Shown here: positions 1 to 8,197 of the stretch, in pieces
Layout of the letters: every line of letters begins with the position of its first letter
How positions within the stretch are numbered: the first letter of the stretch is position 1
Assembly (NCBI GenBank): GCA_016764995.1
Contig: JAESQU010000139.1
Location: 1 to 33,725 of the forward strand
Length of the DNA: 33,725 bases
Reading direction: 5' to 3'
Origin: SAR324 cluster bacterium
GTDB taxonomy: Bacteria; SAR324; NAC60-12
Position numbers and translations under genes: made by a program
Notes under the pieces: generated by a model
What the model was told of the DNA's origin: nothing
Database searches by the model: none
The model's input: the letters and a program-made list of their open reading frames with translations, nothing else

Positions 1-237
1 AACAACGAAAGGAACGGTTGGGAAACGACAATGCATTTCACGCAGGATACGGCTAAGCACCGTGCCATTCCCTACCCCTGCATCAAATATTTTTAAGGCG
101 GGAGGCTTGGGCTTGATACAATCAAATTCACGGCCGACTCTTTCGGCAGTTACCGCTTTTTCACTTGTAGTTGTGACAAAAAGCAAATACTTTTCACGGT
201 TATCAAAAAAGCGGAAAGGTTGATCAGTTGATTTCAT
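1..237 (-). CDS. Class I SAM-dependent methyltransferase, N-terminal part (runs off left edge)
   Basis: This reading frame opens at an ATG on the minus strand and stays open for 79 codons to the window edge, so it is absent from the ORF track, which lists only closed ORFs. The translation starts MKSTDQPFRFFDNREKYLLF. Around residue 51 it has FDAGVGNGTVLSRILREMH, a glycine-rich motif I of Rossmann-fold class I methyltransferases, which binds S-adenosylmethionine. The substrate-determining part lies outside the window, so the target (small molecule, lipid or protein) cannot be told. It is followed on the same strand, after about 135 bp of AT-rich spacer upstream of its start, by the agmatinase-family gene. 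The family call is fairly safe; the specific function is unknown. Confidence 0.72.
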   Translation of the reverse strand, partial: MKSTDQPFRFFDNREKYLLFVTTTSEKAVTAERVGREFDCIKPKPPALKIFDAGVGNGTVLSRILREMHCRFPTVPFVV

Positions 238-370
238 TTTTGTCACGCAATTTCAAACCAATACTAGAATTAGGCTTTTGTTAATATATATTTCATTGAA
301 ATTTATTTTACCAATTTTAAACTTTACCTTGCTTTGGATGTTACGTTTTAAAAACAAGATAAAACATGTA

Positions 371-395
371 AATCACTTCCTTCTTGAAAGTGATT
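371..395 (-). terminator. Hairpin overlapping the ureohydrolase stop codon
   Basis: AATCACTT and AAGTGATT form a perfect 8-bp stem around a 9-nt loop exactly at the 3' end of the ureohydrolase gene, whose stop codon lies at 373-375. On the minus strand it is followed by T-rich but interrupted sequence (TACATGTTTTATCTTGTTTTT). It could act as a weak intrinsic terminator or a 3'-end stabiliser. The stem is AT-rich, so confidence is moderate. Confidence 0.4.
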
Positions 396-1335
396 GCGCA
401 ACCACGCAGAGGATTTCAAACATCAGCGTTGCGCCCGTCAAAGCAGTGTAGCCAGTTGGATCAAAAGGAGGCGCTACTTCTACCACATCGCCACCATAAA
501 GATTAAGTTCGCCCAGTTCACGAATCATCAATTGTGCTTCCAAATTGCTGAATCCTCCGATTTCCGGTGTACCGGTTCCAGGCGCATAAATTGGGTCTAG
601 TCCATCAACATCAAAACTAATGTAAGCCGGTTCTGAACCTACAATGGACTTGGCCTCATCAATCACAGCTTTCCAACCTCGTTCGAAAAATTCTTCAATG
701 TAAATCACACGCATTCCGGAATCATGACTGAATTTCCAGAGATCCGGATCATTCAGAGAACCTCTGATGCCAATCTGGACAGTACGTTTCGGATCCAGCA
801 AACCTTCCTCAACCGCCCTTCTGAAAGGAGCGCCGTGATGAAACTTGGAGCCAAGATAGTCGTCACCTGTATCACAGTGTGCGTCAAAATGAACCATTCC
901 GAGCGGCCTGTCTGCCGCAATTGCCCGGAAAATCGGTAAGGTTACAGAATGATCTCCGCCTACGGAAACAGGCAGTACTCCGGATTCATGAACTTCACGG
1001 AAGAAACTTTCAATTTCCTGATGACTTTGTTCAAGATTAAAAGGACTTTCTACCCACGCGTCACCGACGTCCGCAATTTTTGCCAGAGCATAAGGATCAA
1101 TTCCGGTGACAGGATTCATTTTGCGGATCATACTACTCTGGTTCCGGATTTCACGCGGACCGTGTTTTGCTCCCGGCCGATTTGTCACACCCCCGTCAAA
1201 TGGTACTCCGACAAGTGCGATATCAAGTCCGGAAGGTGATTCCTGAAACGGCGCCCTGAAAAAAGTAGGGATGCCTGTGTAACGGGGGCGAAGTTGCGGA
1301 TCTGCAAACTCCGGATATTGATAAGTTCGTGACAT
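373..1335 (-). CDS. speB: Agmatinase/guanidino-acid ureohydrolase (arginase superfamily)
   Basis: This is a manganese-dependent ureohydrolase that removes urea from a guanidino compound. Agmatine to putrescine is the commonest reaction, but guanidinobutyrase or guanidinopropionase activity is equally possible. All metal-ligand motifs are visible: GGDHS (His129), DAHCD (Asp151, His153, Asp155) and SFDVDGLDP (Asp242, Asp244). The length of 320 aa suits the family, and the C-terminal region (VVEVAPPFDPTGYTALTGA) is also typical of the GbuA/GpuA side, so the gene symbol is tentative. The start at 1335 is an ATG without a clear Shine-Dalgarno sequence. It is divergent from an IclR regulator across a 293-bp spacer holding palindromes, which suggests local regulation. 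A polyamine/guanidino catabolic role fits the FAD oxidase about 8 kb away, but that link is inference. Confidence 0.85.
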   Translation of the reverse strand: MSRTYQYPEFADPQLRPRYTGIPTFFRAPFQESPSGLDIALVGVPFDGGVTNRPGAKHGPREIRNQSSMIRKMNPVTGIDPYALAKIADVGDAWVESPFNLEQSHQEIESFFREVHESGVLPVSVGGDHSVTLPIFRAIAADRPLGMVHFDAHCDTGDDYLGSKFHHGAPFRRAVEEGLLDPKRTVQIGIRGSLNDPDLWKFSHDSGMRVIYIEEFFERGWKAVIDEAKSIVGSEPAYISFDVDGLDPIYAPGTGTPEIGGFSNLEAQLMIRELGELNLYGGDVVEVAPPFDPTGYTALTGATLMFEILCVVAQSLSRRK

Positions 1336-1352
1336 ATTTTGTTTTCATGATT

Positions 1353-1367
1353 GCAGAAATAATCTGC
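1353..1367. promoter_or_regulatory. Short palindrome in front of the ureohydrolase gene
   Basis: GCAGA-AATAA-TCTGC is a 5-bp inverted repeat with a 5-bp spacer, 17 bp upstream of the ureohydrolase start codon. It could be a repressor site or a leader hairpin, but the arms are short and chance is a fair alternative. Confidence 0.2.
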
Positions 1368-1550
1368 GAGGTTAAAGCTCTACTGTGACTCAGCCAACTC
1401 TTCTTTAAATGTAAATGTTTGATTGAAATATCTTGGATGTTTCCCGAAAAAAGCAGGAACCGACAACGTATCGGGGCTTCAGACATTCAGGAAAATGTCA
1501 GATTCATTTTGATTTGAGAATCTAAACGATTTAATCTACAATTCATTCCG

Positions 1551-1567
1551 TGAGACTTCAAGTCTCA
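1551..1567. promoter_or_regulatory. 17-bp palindromic operator candidate in the speB-iclR divergent region
   Basis: TGAGACTT-C-AAGTCTCA is a perfect palindrome with 8-bp arms and a single central base. It is too tight for an RNA hairpin, so a protein-binding DNA site is the natural reading. A TATAAT hexamer lies 5 bp downstream at 1573-1578, so the palindrome would cover the -35 region of a promoter reading into the IclR gene at 1629. IclR-family proteins commonly bind palindromes in their own divergent promoter regions, so this is a good candidate for autoregulation. Confidence 0.5.
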
Positions 1568-1572
1568 GCAAA

Positions 1573-1578
1573 TATAAT
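1573..1578 (+). promoter_or_regulatory. Putative -10 box for the IclR regulator gene
   Basis: A perfect TATAAT lies 50 bp upstream of the IclR start codon. No good -35 hexamer is present at 16-18 bp; that position is occupied by the palindrome, which may mean the promoter is weak or regulated. Confidence 0.35.
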
Positions 1579-1628
1579 TGTCAGTTAAATATCTAGCACT
1601 GCTTCCAAAATAAGTCAAAGGAAAATAT

Positions 1629-2405
1629 ATGGATAAATATTTTTTTGATAAAGGTTCTGCAATGCAGCGCATTCTTGCCATCTTGGAGCAAGTGGCAAAC
1701 TCTGATCGACCTGTTACACCAACTGAAATTAACGAAAAATTAAAACTCCCCAAAGCAACCATTCACCGCCTTTGTACAAAACTGGAAGATGAGCAGTTTT
1801 TACAACGCGAAATTGACGGTAAACGCTACTTGCCCGGAAATCGTCTGCGCAAAATTGCATTGGGCGTTGTTTGTAATGAACATTTCCGAACTCGGCGCAA
1901 TGCTGTTTTGATGCGTCTCTCAGAGGACATTGGTGAGACATGCAACATTTCAATTCCGGACGGCAGCCAAATGAGATATTTAGATCGTGCTGAAACTCAC
2001 TGGCCTTTACGGATGCAACTTCCAGTTGGAACTACTGTGCCTCTGCATTGTACATCAAGCGGTAAACTTTTTCTCAGTCAGTTTCACGGCGAACAACTTT
2101 CCAATTTGATAAATAATTTGAATTTAGAACAAAAAACCGCAAACACACTTACTAGCTGCGAGGCACTTGAAAAAGCTTTGGTAAAAGTCCGGAGAGAACA
2201 AGTTGGTACTGATAACGAGGAATTTGTTGATGGAATGGTCTGTGTTGCTGTTCCAATTTTGGACAAACATAAACGACTTTTTGCCACTTTGTCAATTCAT
2301 GCACCAAGCACCAGAATGTCACTCGAAGAACTCTCAAATCATGTCCCACGTTTACAGAAAGCGTCTGAAGACTTGACCTTGATTATTGATCCCAGTGAGA
2401 ATTAA
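1629..2405 (+). CDS. IclR-family transcriptional regulator
   Basis: This 258-aa protein has the usual IclR layout: an N-terminal winged helix-turn-helix (about residues 12-72, with AILEQVANSDRPVTPTEINE and LPKATIHRLCTKLEDEQFL) and a C-terminal effector-binding domain (about 85-250, with PVGTTVPLHCTSSGKLFL and GMVCVAVPILD). The family normally acts as dimeric or tetrameric repressors or activators of small-molecule catabolic genes. The gene is transcribed away from the agmatinase-family gene, and the palindrome and TATAAT box upstream suggest autoregulation and possibly control of the ureohydrolase. The effector cannot be read from the sequence. The ATG start has no strong Shine-Dalgarno (GGAAAATAT lies 5-10 nt upstream). 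Confidence 0.9.
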   Translation: MDKYFFDKGSAMQRILAILEQVANSDRPVTPTEINEKLKLPKATIHRLCTKLEDEQFLQREIDGKRYLPGNRLRKIALGVVCNEHFRTRRNAVLMRLSEDIGETCNISIPDGSQMRYLDRAETHWPLRMQLPVGTTVPLHCTSSGKLFLSQFHGEQLSNLINNLNLEQKTANTLTSCEALEKALVKVRREQVGTDNEEFVDGMVCVAVPILDKHKRLFATLSIHAPSTRMSLEELSNHVPRLQKASEDLTLIIDPSEN

Positions 2406-2503
2406 TTGATAATTTTAACAGCTACAAAACAAAATCACGTCTTCAGGAGAAGTGTTATTTTCAAAAGTTCTTCGTTTCATTTCCTTGATTTAATCTCACT
2501 AAA

Positions 2504-3118
2504 ATGAAAAAACAATACGGCGCAATCCTGCTTGCAGGAGGACTTTCAACTCGCATGGGCCAGGACAAGGCAGCTCTTGAGATTGAAGGCAGAACTATGC
2601 TGGAAAGGCTTTTAGTTACACTACGTCCGCTGGTAGCTGAAACGGTAGTGATCCGGGCAGCAACACAGACTCTGCCGAAAATTCCACAGGAACTAAAGAC
2701 TTGGATCAAGGTTGGCAGGGATTCAGTTGAAGGTCGTGGACCACTTCAGGGTATTGTTGACGCATTGCCACTGTTGAGTGCCGAAATTGACAAGGTCTTT
2801 CTGCTTACGTGTGACCTGCCTTATTTAACCGGTGAATGGCTGCAAACTTTGCGTGACATTATGACTGACGAATATGATCTTGTCTGTACAGAAGAAGATA
2901 ATATTACAAATCCGCTACTGGCACTTTATCGTCGTCCTGTACTGGAACCTGCCTCGGAACTGCTTGCCGCGGGCAAACGCCGACCGTTATTACTTTGGGA
3001 TGGCTGGCGCATGGCTCGTCTTTCCGCTCCGGAAGAAACTCCCTGGATTTGTCAGGATGCAAATACTCCGGAAGAATTTCAAAAAGCAAAAACCTATTTT
3101 CAAACAAAAAAAGAATGA
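2504..3118 (+). CDS. mobA: Molybdenum cofactor guanylyltransferase
   Basis: MobA links GMP from GTP to molybdopterin, making the guanine-dinucleotide form of the cofactor used by DMSO-reductase-type enzymes. The N-terminal nucleotide-binding motif is clear ([19 protein letters not shown], residues 7-25, matching LxGGxSxRMGxDK), and TCDLPYL near residue 103 supplies the metal-binding aspartate. The length of 204 aa is normal (E. coli MobA is 194). The stop codon overlaps the start of the glutathione transferase gene as ATGA, so the two are translationally coupled. No molybdoenzyme or other moa/moe gene is in the window. Confidence 0.9.
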   Translation: MKKQYGAILLAGGLSTRMGQDKAALEIEGRTMLERLLVTLRPLVAETVVIRAATQTLPKIPQELKTWIKVGRDSVEGRGPLQGIVDALPLLSAEIDKVFLLTCDLPYLTGEWLQTLRDIMTDEYDLVCTEEDNITNPLLALYRRPVLEPASELLAAGKRRPLLLWDGWRMARLSAPEETPWICQDANTPEEFQKAKTYFQTKKE

Positions 3119-3786
3119 TTGATTTATACACAAGCGCAACTCCAAATGGATTCAAAGTTTCAATACTGCTGGAAGAACTTAAACTGCCTTATCATGTGAT
3201 TGCAATTGATCTTGAAAAAAAAGATCAAAAAAAACCTGAGTATCTCAAACTAAATCCTAACGGCAGAATTCCAACCATTGTTGACCGTGATAATGGCGAT
3301 TTTAGTGTTTTTGAATCCGGAGCAATTTTGATTTATCTTGCAGAAAAATCCGGACAGTTTTTGCCTGCTGATCCAAAAGGACGTTCCATAGTACTGCAAT
3401 GGTTGATGTTTCAGATGGGTGGAATAGGACCGATGCAGGGACAGGCACATGTATTTTATCGTTATGCACCGGAAAAAATCCAATATGCAATCGAGCGCTA
3501 CCAGAATGAAACTTTTCGGCTTTACACTGTGCTGGACACTCAGCTTAAAGAAAACGAATTCCTGACCGGCAAGCTCTCAATTGCGGACATCGCCACCTGG
3601 CCGTGGGTTCGTAGTTATCTCTGGGCAGGTTTGGAAATTGAGGAACTTCCTAATTTACGGCGCTGGCTGGATGTTTTAGCAGAGCGACCTGCTTTTCAAA
3701 AAGGAATTGAAGTGCCCTACAAGGTCGATCGAAGTACGACAACTGAAAAGCAAGCTCGCGAAAGAGGAAAAAACATCTTGATCTGA
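3115..3786 (+). CDS. Nu-class glutathione S-transferase, YfcG-like
   Basis: The start was moved to the ATG at 3115, which overlaps the mobA stop by 4 nt; the longer ORF in the track begins inside mobA in another frame. The 223-aa protein has an N-terminal thioredoxin-like domain ([46 protein letters not shown]) and a C-terminal helical domain ([28 protein letters not shown]). These match the E. coli YfcG/YghU nu class, which has glutathione-dependent disulfide-bond reductase activity. The TPNG motif with Thr9 is where YfcG contacts the glutathione pair. The protein is probably cytosolic. The partner substrate is unknown, and its operon position between mobA and an ABC ATPase does not define it. 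Confidence 0.88.
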   Translation: MIDLYTSATPNGFKVSILLEELKLPYHVIAIDLEKKDQKKPEYLKLNPNGRIPTIVDRDNGDFSVFESGAILIYLAEKSGQFLPADPKGRSIVLQWLMFQMGGIGPMQGQAHVFYRYAPEKIQYAIERYQNETFRLYTVLDTQLKENEFLTGKLSIADIATWPWVRSYLWAGLEIEELPNLRRWLDVLAERPAFQKGIEVPYKVDRSTTTEKQARERGKNILI

Positions 3787-3796
3787 AAATAACCGC

Positions 3797-5383
3797 ATGT
3801 CTTCGCCACTACTTTCTGTTCAAAATCTGTCTGTTGATTTCACTCAAGGTGATCGTGTAACCCATGCGGTTCGGAATGCCTCGTTGGATTTGAACAGGGG
3901 AGAAACTCTCGCTCTTGTGGGAGAAAGCGGTTCCGGAAAATCAGTCACGGCACACTCTATTCTACGATTATTACCAAGTTCTGCTTCGCATCCGGAAGGA
4001 AATATTGAATTTGAAGGTCAAAATTTACTCAAGTTGTCGGAAGCAAAAATACGTGGTATTCGTGGTAACCGTATCGGGATGATTTTTCAGGAACCGATGA
4101 GTTCCCTGAATCCATTGCACACAATTGAAAAGCAAATTAGCGAAGTCTTATTTGTTCACCAGGGATTCCGTCAAAAACAGGCCCGTGAACGAACATTGGA
4201 ACTGTTGGAAATGGTGGAAATCCAAAATGCTGAAAAACGTTTAGGCGCGTTTCCCCATGAATTAAGCGGAGGACAACGCCAGCGTGTGATGATTGCCATG
4301 GCGCTGGCAAACAAGCCTGATGTGCTGATTGCAGATGAACCGACTACCGCGCTTGATGTAACGGTGCAGGCGCAAGTTCTTAAACTGTTGAGGCAACTGC
4401 AGGAGCAATTTAAAATGGCTATCCTGTTGATTACGCATGATCTTGGGATTGTGCGTCATCATACAGACAGGGTTGCGGTCATGACTCAAGGTGAAATTGT
4501 TGAGACAAACAAGACTGAGCCGCTATTTATACAGCCGCAGCACTCCTACACAAAACAACTTCTAGCCTCAGAACCAAGCGGAAATCCTGTAAGCGTTTCG
4601 GAATCTGCACCGGTTTTTGTCTCAATCAAAAATTTAAAGGTCTGGTTTCCAATTCAGAAAGGTGTTTTAAAACGTACCGTGGATCACGTCAAAGCGGTTG
4701 ATGGTGTAAGTTTGGAAATCCGCAAAGGTCACAGCCTCGGTGTTGTAGGAGAAAGTGGATCCGGAAAATCAACCCTCGGACTTGCTTTGCTCCGACTAAT
4801 AAAAAGTGAAGGTTTAATTCAGTTTGGAGATGTTTATTTGGATTCACTAAATCAGCGGCAAATCACACCGATTCGGAAGGCGATGCAAATTGTTTTTCAG
4901 GATCCATTCGGCAGCTTGAGTCCTCGGATGACTGTAGAACAAATAGTTGCGGAAGGTCTTGAAATCCACAATCTGGAGGATCAGGAAAATCATCAGAAAA
5001 ATATCGTACAGGTTCTTAAAGAAGTTGGTCTTGATCCGGAATTGAGACACCGTTATCCTCATGAATTTTCCGGAGGGCAACGTCAGCGTATCGCCATTGC
5101 CCGCGCACTTGTACTTAAACCCAGTTTTTTAGTTCTGGATGAACCGACCTCTTCGCTGGACCGCTCAGTGCAGTCTCAGGTTTTGGAACTCTTGCGTGAT
5201 TTACAAAAAAAATACAGCCTGACTTTCCTTTTCATCAGTCATGACTTAAAAATAATCCAGGCGCTTTGTCACGATATCATCGTCATGAAAGACGGAATTG
5301 TTGTTGAAGCAGGTCCAGCCGGAAAAATCCTGAATCAACCGCAAAATCCATATACTCAAGCTTTGCTAGAAGCTGCTTTTTGA
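3797..5383 (+). CDS. yejF: Fused double ABC-transporter ATPase, YejF/oligopeptide type
   Basis: This 528-aa protein contains two complete ATP-binding cassettes in tandem. Walker A is GESGSGKS at about 42 and again at about 318. The signature is LSGGQRQR at 156 and FSGGQRQR at 424. Walker B is VLIADEP at 176 and LVLDEP at 445. This architecture is that of YejF, DppD-DppF fusions and GsiA, which energise uptake of peptides, microcin C or glutathione. It starts 10 bp after the glutathione transferase gene, so they probably share a transcript. The permease and binding-protein genes (yejA, yejB, yejE) are not nearby, so it is an orphan ATPase here; they may be encoded elsewhere. Peptide or glutathione transport is inference from the family. 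Confidence 0.9.
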   Translation: MSSPLLSVQNLSVDFTQGDRVTHAVRNASLDLNRGETLALVGESGSGKSVTAHSILRLLPSSASHPEGNIEFEGQNLLKLSEAKIRGIRGNRIGMIFQEPMSSLNPLHTIEKQISEVLFVHQGFRQKQARERTLELLEMVEIQNAEKRLGAFPHELSGGQRQRVMIAMALANKPDVLIADEPTTALDVTVQAQVLKLLRQLQEQFKMAILLITHDLGIVRHHTDRVAVMTQGEIVETNKTEPLFIQPQHSYTKQLLASEPSGNPVSVSESAPVFVSIKNLKVWFPIQKGVLKRTVDHVKAVDGVSLEIRKGHSLGVVGESGSGKSTLGLALLRLIKSEGLIQFGDVYLDSLNQRQITPIRKAMQIVFQDPFGSLSPRMTVEQIVAEGLEIHNLEDQENHQKNIVQVLKEVGLDPELRHRYPHEFSGGQRQRIAIARALVLKPSFLVLDEPTSSLDRSVQSQVLELLRDLQKKYSLTFLFISHDLKIIQALCHDIIVMKDGIVVEAGPAGKILNQPQNPYTQALLEAAF

Positions 5384-5394
5384 GTTGCTAACTG

Positions 5395-5901
5395 CTATTT
5401 TCGTGGATTTATATGAGACAACTCATCCATCAGTGTGCCTGAAATTTGATAGGCTTTTCCAAAACCTTTGACGAAAAGTCCGGATTTCGGACGCAGACGC
5501 AGCAACTTAAAATCCGAAAGCATACGCAAAGTTTCCATCAACTCACCTGCACGCTGATCAAACAGCAACATGATTTTCTGCCAGTCATCTGTCTCCCTTT
5601 CCACTATTTCCACTTCACAATCAAAAGTCACACGTTTTCTGGCAAAAATATTTTCAGCATCTTCTTCTGATTCAATGAACATTATTCCGGCTCTTCCGTC
5701 ATTCAGCAAATTTCCGGTATGACGTGCCAGCGAACTTACATAAATATAAAAATGATTTTTTGGATCAACCACAAAGGGCGCATAACTGCTTTCCGGACGC
5801 CCATTTTCGCCAATTGTGGAGAGTTGCAGACTCCGAAATTTACTTAAAAATTTGAAATATTCTGCTTTTGTCATTGCAAGCTGAGATGTTAACTGTTTCA
5901 T
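5395..5901 (-). CDS. HugZ/HutZ-like pyridoxamine-5'-phosphate-oxidase-fold protein
   Basis: The protein has the split-barrel FMN-binding fold of the PNPOx superfamily. Features are RSLQLSTIGENGRPESSYAPF near the N-terminus, FYIYVSSLARHTGNLLNDGR, and a C-terminal GLFVKGFGKAYQIS reminiscent of HugZ/HutZ heme-utilisation proteins. I prefer the ATG at 5901 (168 aa, MKQLTSQLAM) over the GTG at 5946 used in the ORF track, because the extra 15 residues come from AT-rich sequence; a still shorter start at Met10 is possible. It is convergent with the YejF gene, with only 11 bp between stops. A role in heme breakdown or heme iron handling is suggested by family only; no heme transport genes are adjacent. 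Confidence 0.75.
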   Translation of the reverse strand: MKQLTSQLAMTKAEYFKFLSKFRSLQLSTIGENGRPESSYAPFVVDPKNHFYIYVSSLARHTGNLLNDGRAGIMFIESEEDAENIFARKRVTFDCEVEIVERETDDWQKIMLLFDQRAGELMETLRMLSDFKLLRLRPKSGLFVKGFGKAYQISGTLMDELSHINPRK

Positions 5902-6122
5902 TTTTTGATTCTTGAAAAAAGTGTTTTGTGAAATGAACAATAACACGAAAATAAAATTTATTAAATTAATTTTTTGTATGGCATAGGTACCTAATATTGA
6001 ACAACTTTATTGCTCTTTGATTTTGTATATATAAAAAGAAATATAATATTTTTTAAAATTTTTTCATATTTATTATCAGTTATTTATGTGTAAGCGCTTC
6101 ATCTTTTTAGAATTCTTTTTTG

Positions 6123-6151
6123 TTGATTTTGTACCTGCTTTTGCTTTAAAT
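6123..6151 (+). promoter_or_regulatory. Putative sigma-70-type promoter for dnaA
   Basis: TTGATT and TTAAAT are separated by 17 bp about 120 bp upstream of the dnaA start. An 11-bp palindrome follows 7 bp further on. The match is fair, but AT-rich sequence gives many such hits by chance. Confidence 0.35.
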
Positions 6152-6158
6152 TAGTGAG

Positions 6159-6169
6159 ACCAGTCTGGT
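6159..6169. promoter_or_regulatory. Palindrome ACCAG-T-CTGGT downstream of the dnaA promoter candidate
   Basis: A perfect 5+1+5 palindrome sits at the expected transcription start region of the dnaA promoter candidate. It could be an operator. It does not resemble a DnaA box. Confidence 0.25.
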
Positions 6170-6273
6170 AGCTTACATTCCATGGACGGGAGAATATTTA
6201 CGTCAATCTCATGCAATAAAAAGCAAAATTTCGACGTAATAAAAACAGCAAATGGATTTGAAATTTTTTTAAG

Positions 6274-7758
6274 ATGGAGTTAAATCAAGAACAAGCATTG
6301 GAATTTAAAGAGTGCGTACGGCGCTCTTTAGCTCCACATGCAAACCAGTCGTGGCTGAATTCGCTACAGTTACTGAAAATCACTCCATCAAAAGTGATGC
6401 TGGGCGGTATTCCGCACAAAGTTTATCGTTACGAAATTAAAACAAATCACGAAGCTCTCCTCAAAAAAGTCCTCGACGAACTTTATCCGGAAAAAGCTCC
6501 ATTTTCGGAAAAAAGATTTGAATATAAAATTGGTGGAAGTACAAAGCACAGGAAAGCAGTTCAGCCTGAATTTGATCTTGATCAAGAACATAGTGTAGAA
6601 AAAACTGATGAAACAGATTCAGTAAAAATCAATTCTATCAATCAAGTAGAAGCCCCTTCAGACAGTCACAGTACTTATCTTCTGGATTCCTATATTCCTG
6701 GAAAACGGAATCTTTTAGCAAGTAGAGCCTGCCAAGCAGTCGTCAAGATGCCGGGAATTGCCTTTAATCCATTTGTGATTTACGGTGAATCCGGAACAGG
6801 AAAAACGCATTTACTGGAAGGAATCAACAATGAACTCCTGCAAAGCAAACCAAAAATAAATACTGTTCAGGTTTCCGCAGAAGATTTTTTGAATGACTTC
6901 ATCAATCATCTCAGATTGAACAAAATGAAAGAATTCCGTGATCATTACCGAAAAGTTGACGCTTTTCTGCTCGATGATTTACAGGCTTTGCTTCCTTCTG
7001 CCAAGTGTCAGGCGGAACTGCTTCACACAATTAACGCCCTTCGTAAGAAAAAGGCACAAATCGTCATTGCCTGTGAACAAGCGCCAACACAAATGTCGGG
7101 TCTCAGTTCCGGACTGCGCGGACGGCTTGAATCAGGATTGACGGTTGATATCGGAATTCCGGACGATCAAACACGAATTGAAATTCTGGAATGCAAAGCC
7201 AGAGAACGTGGAATTCCCCTTAGCAACGAACTGGCGATTTTTATCGTGCAGCATATCAAAGGCGGAATTGGACGCATGGAAGGTGTGTTGATGCGGCTTG
7301 GCGTTCATGCTTCATTGCTGAATGAGGAGTTGACAATTGATTTAGCAACTTATGTTCTCAAAGACTGGCTGGATGATTCTGCCCGAAATGCAAATCCGCT
7401 ACAATCCTCAAAGGTGGAATTTACTGATGAGACTGCAAAGAAAATACTTCAGCGGATTTATGTTATGTTTCAAATTTCAGAGGAAGGATTGCTTTCCTAT
7501 CGTCGTGATCGAAAACACACCAAGGCTCGACAGGCGGCAGTTTACCTGCTCAAACAACTTACCTCTCTTTCTCTAACTGAAATCGGAAAAATTGTCGGCC
7601 GTAACCATTCTACTATCCATGGCATCTTGAAAAAAGTTGGTGAGACAATGTCTAAAGATGGTTTCTTTCTCAAACAAATGCAGACTTTCATGCATGAATT
7701 TGAGGCAAAGACTGTTTCCGACCAAGTTCCGGAGCGAAAACGTAGTTACCGTTTTTAA
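6274..7758 (+). CDS. dnaA: Divergent DnaA replication-initiator protein
   Basis: The 494-aa protein shows all four DnaA domains. Domain I is about 1-80 (NQSWLNSLQLL matches the FNTWIRPLQ region). A variable linker runs from about 80 to 135. The AAA+ domain III has Walker A GESGTGKTH (171), Walker B FLLDDLQ (231), arginine finger in LRGRLESGL (Arg284) and a sensor-2 arginine in GRMEGVLMRL (Arg334). Domain IV is about 380-475. The DNA-binding signature reads IGKIVGRNHSTIHGI, where E. coli has GRDHTTVLH, so residues equivalent to Asp433, Thr435 and His439 differ. It is clearly DnaA-like, but could be either the chromosomal initiator with altered box recognition or a second paralogue. No dnaN, recF or gyrB follows it, and no consensus boxes were seen nearby. 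Confidence 0.85.
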   Translation: MELNQEQALEFKECVRRSLAPHANQSWLNSLQLLKITPSKVMLGGIPHKVYRYEIKTNHEALLKKVLDELYPEKAPFSEKRFEYKIGGSTKHRKAVQPEFDLDQEHSVEKTDETDSVKINSINQVEAPSDSHSTYLLDSYIPGKRNLLASRACQAVVKMPGIAFNPFVIYGESGTGKTHLLEGINNELLQSKPKINTVQVSAEDFLNDFINHLRLNKMKEFRDHYRKVDAFLLDDLQALLPSAKCQAELLHTINALRKKKAQIVIACEQAPTQMSGLSSGLRGRLESGLTVDIGIPDDQTRIEILECKARERGIPLSNELAIFIVQHIKGGIGRMEGVLMRLGVHASLLNEELTIDLATYVLKDWLDDSARNANPLQSSKVEFTDETAKKILQRIYVMFQISEEGLLSYRRDRKHTKARQAAVYLLKQLTSLSLTEIGKIVGRNHSTIHGILKKVGETMSKDGFFLKQMQTFMHEFEAKTVSDQVPERKRSYRF

Positions 7759-7891
7759 GTTACAGGATAGAAAATTCCGTAAAAACAAAATTTCCTTCCG
7801 CTCCCCAACATTGCCTTTCCCCTAAATATCAGCTAAATTGATCAGTATACACTAAGTCACTGAAACACAAATATTCTGTCTGATTTTCTTT

Positions 7892-8188
7892 ATGTCACTA
7901 AAATCATTCTTGTTTATTTTCAGACAGTCTGTTTTTTCGCTGATTATCATTTCCGGTTGCTCCAGTTTGCCGGAAAAAACATACGATCAAACTCCGAAGA
8001 GTTTTAGTAGACAAGTAAAAATAGTTTGTCTTCATACTGACGCTTCCCACTTTACAGTTAGAAATCTGCTGGTGCGACTTAAAAAACATGACGGCACTGA
8101 GATTGAATTAAAACATTACAACTCTTTGCTTCCGGATGGTTATTATTTTTGTACGGGGCAGAAGCGGAATTCATCGATCCTTGAATGA
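7892..8188 (+). CDS. Small putative lipoprotein, unknown function
   Basis: The ORF encodes 98 aa with a hydrophobic leader and a lipobox-like IISGC-S around residue 23, predicting lipid attachment to Cys23 and an envelope location. The rest (FTVRNLLVRLKKHDGTEIELKHY, LPDGYYFCTG) has no motif I recognise. It lies between dnaA and waaF on the same strand and ends 9 bp before waaF, which supports it being a real gene. The function cannot be assigned. Confidence 0.55.
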   Translation: MSLKSFLFIFRQSVFSLIIISGCSSLPEKTYDQTPKSFSRQVKIVCLHTDASHFTVRNLLVRLKKHDGTEIELKHYNSLLPDGYYFCTGQKRNSSILE

Positions 8189-8197
8189 AACAAGAGA

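Larger units (their letters stand above)
5902..6273. other. AT-rich intergenic region between the HugZ-like gene and dnaA
   Basis: This 372-bp divergent spacer is strikingly AT-rich between about 5940 and 6115. It contains a promoter-like pair and an 11-bp palindrome (listed separately). A 7-bp inverted repeat, TTACGTC at 6198-6204 and GACGTAA at 6233-6239, also lies here. I looked for DnaA boxes (TTATNCACA and its complement) and found none, so I do not call it oriC. No open reading frame of interest lies here. Confidence 0.5.

Noticed and set aside
5902-5946. GTG-initiated N-terminal extension of the HugZ-like protein
   Set aside because: It adds 15 AT-rich-coded residues with no homology expectation and no ribosome-binding site; the ATG at 5901 is the more likely start.
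5902-6273. Possible oriC next to dnaA
   Set aside because: It is AT-rich, but no DnaA boxes were found, and the usual dnaN/recF/gyrB neighbours are missing.
7573-7788. Minus-strand ORF over the end of dnaA, and many similar antisense ORFs in the track
   Set aside because: These are shadows of well-supported genes on the other strand, without motifs or ribosome-binding sites.
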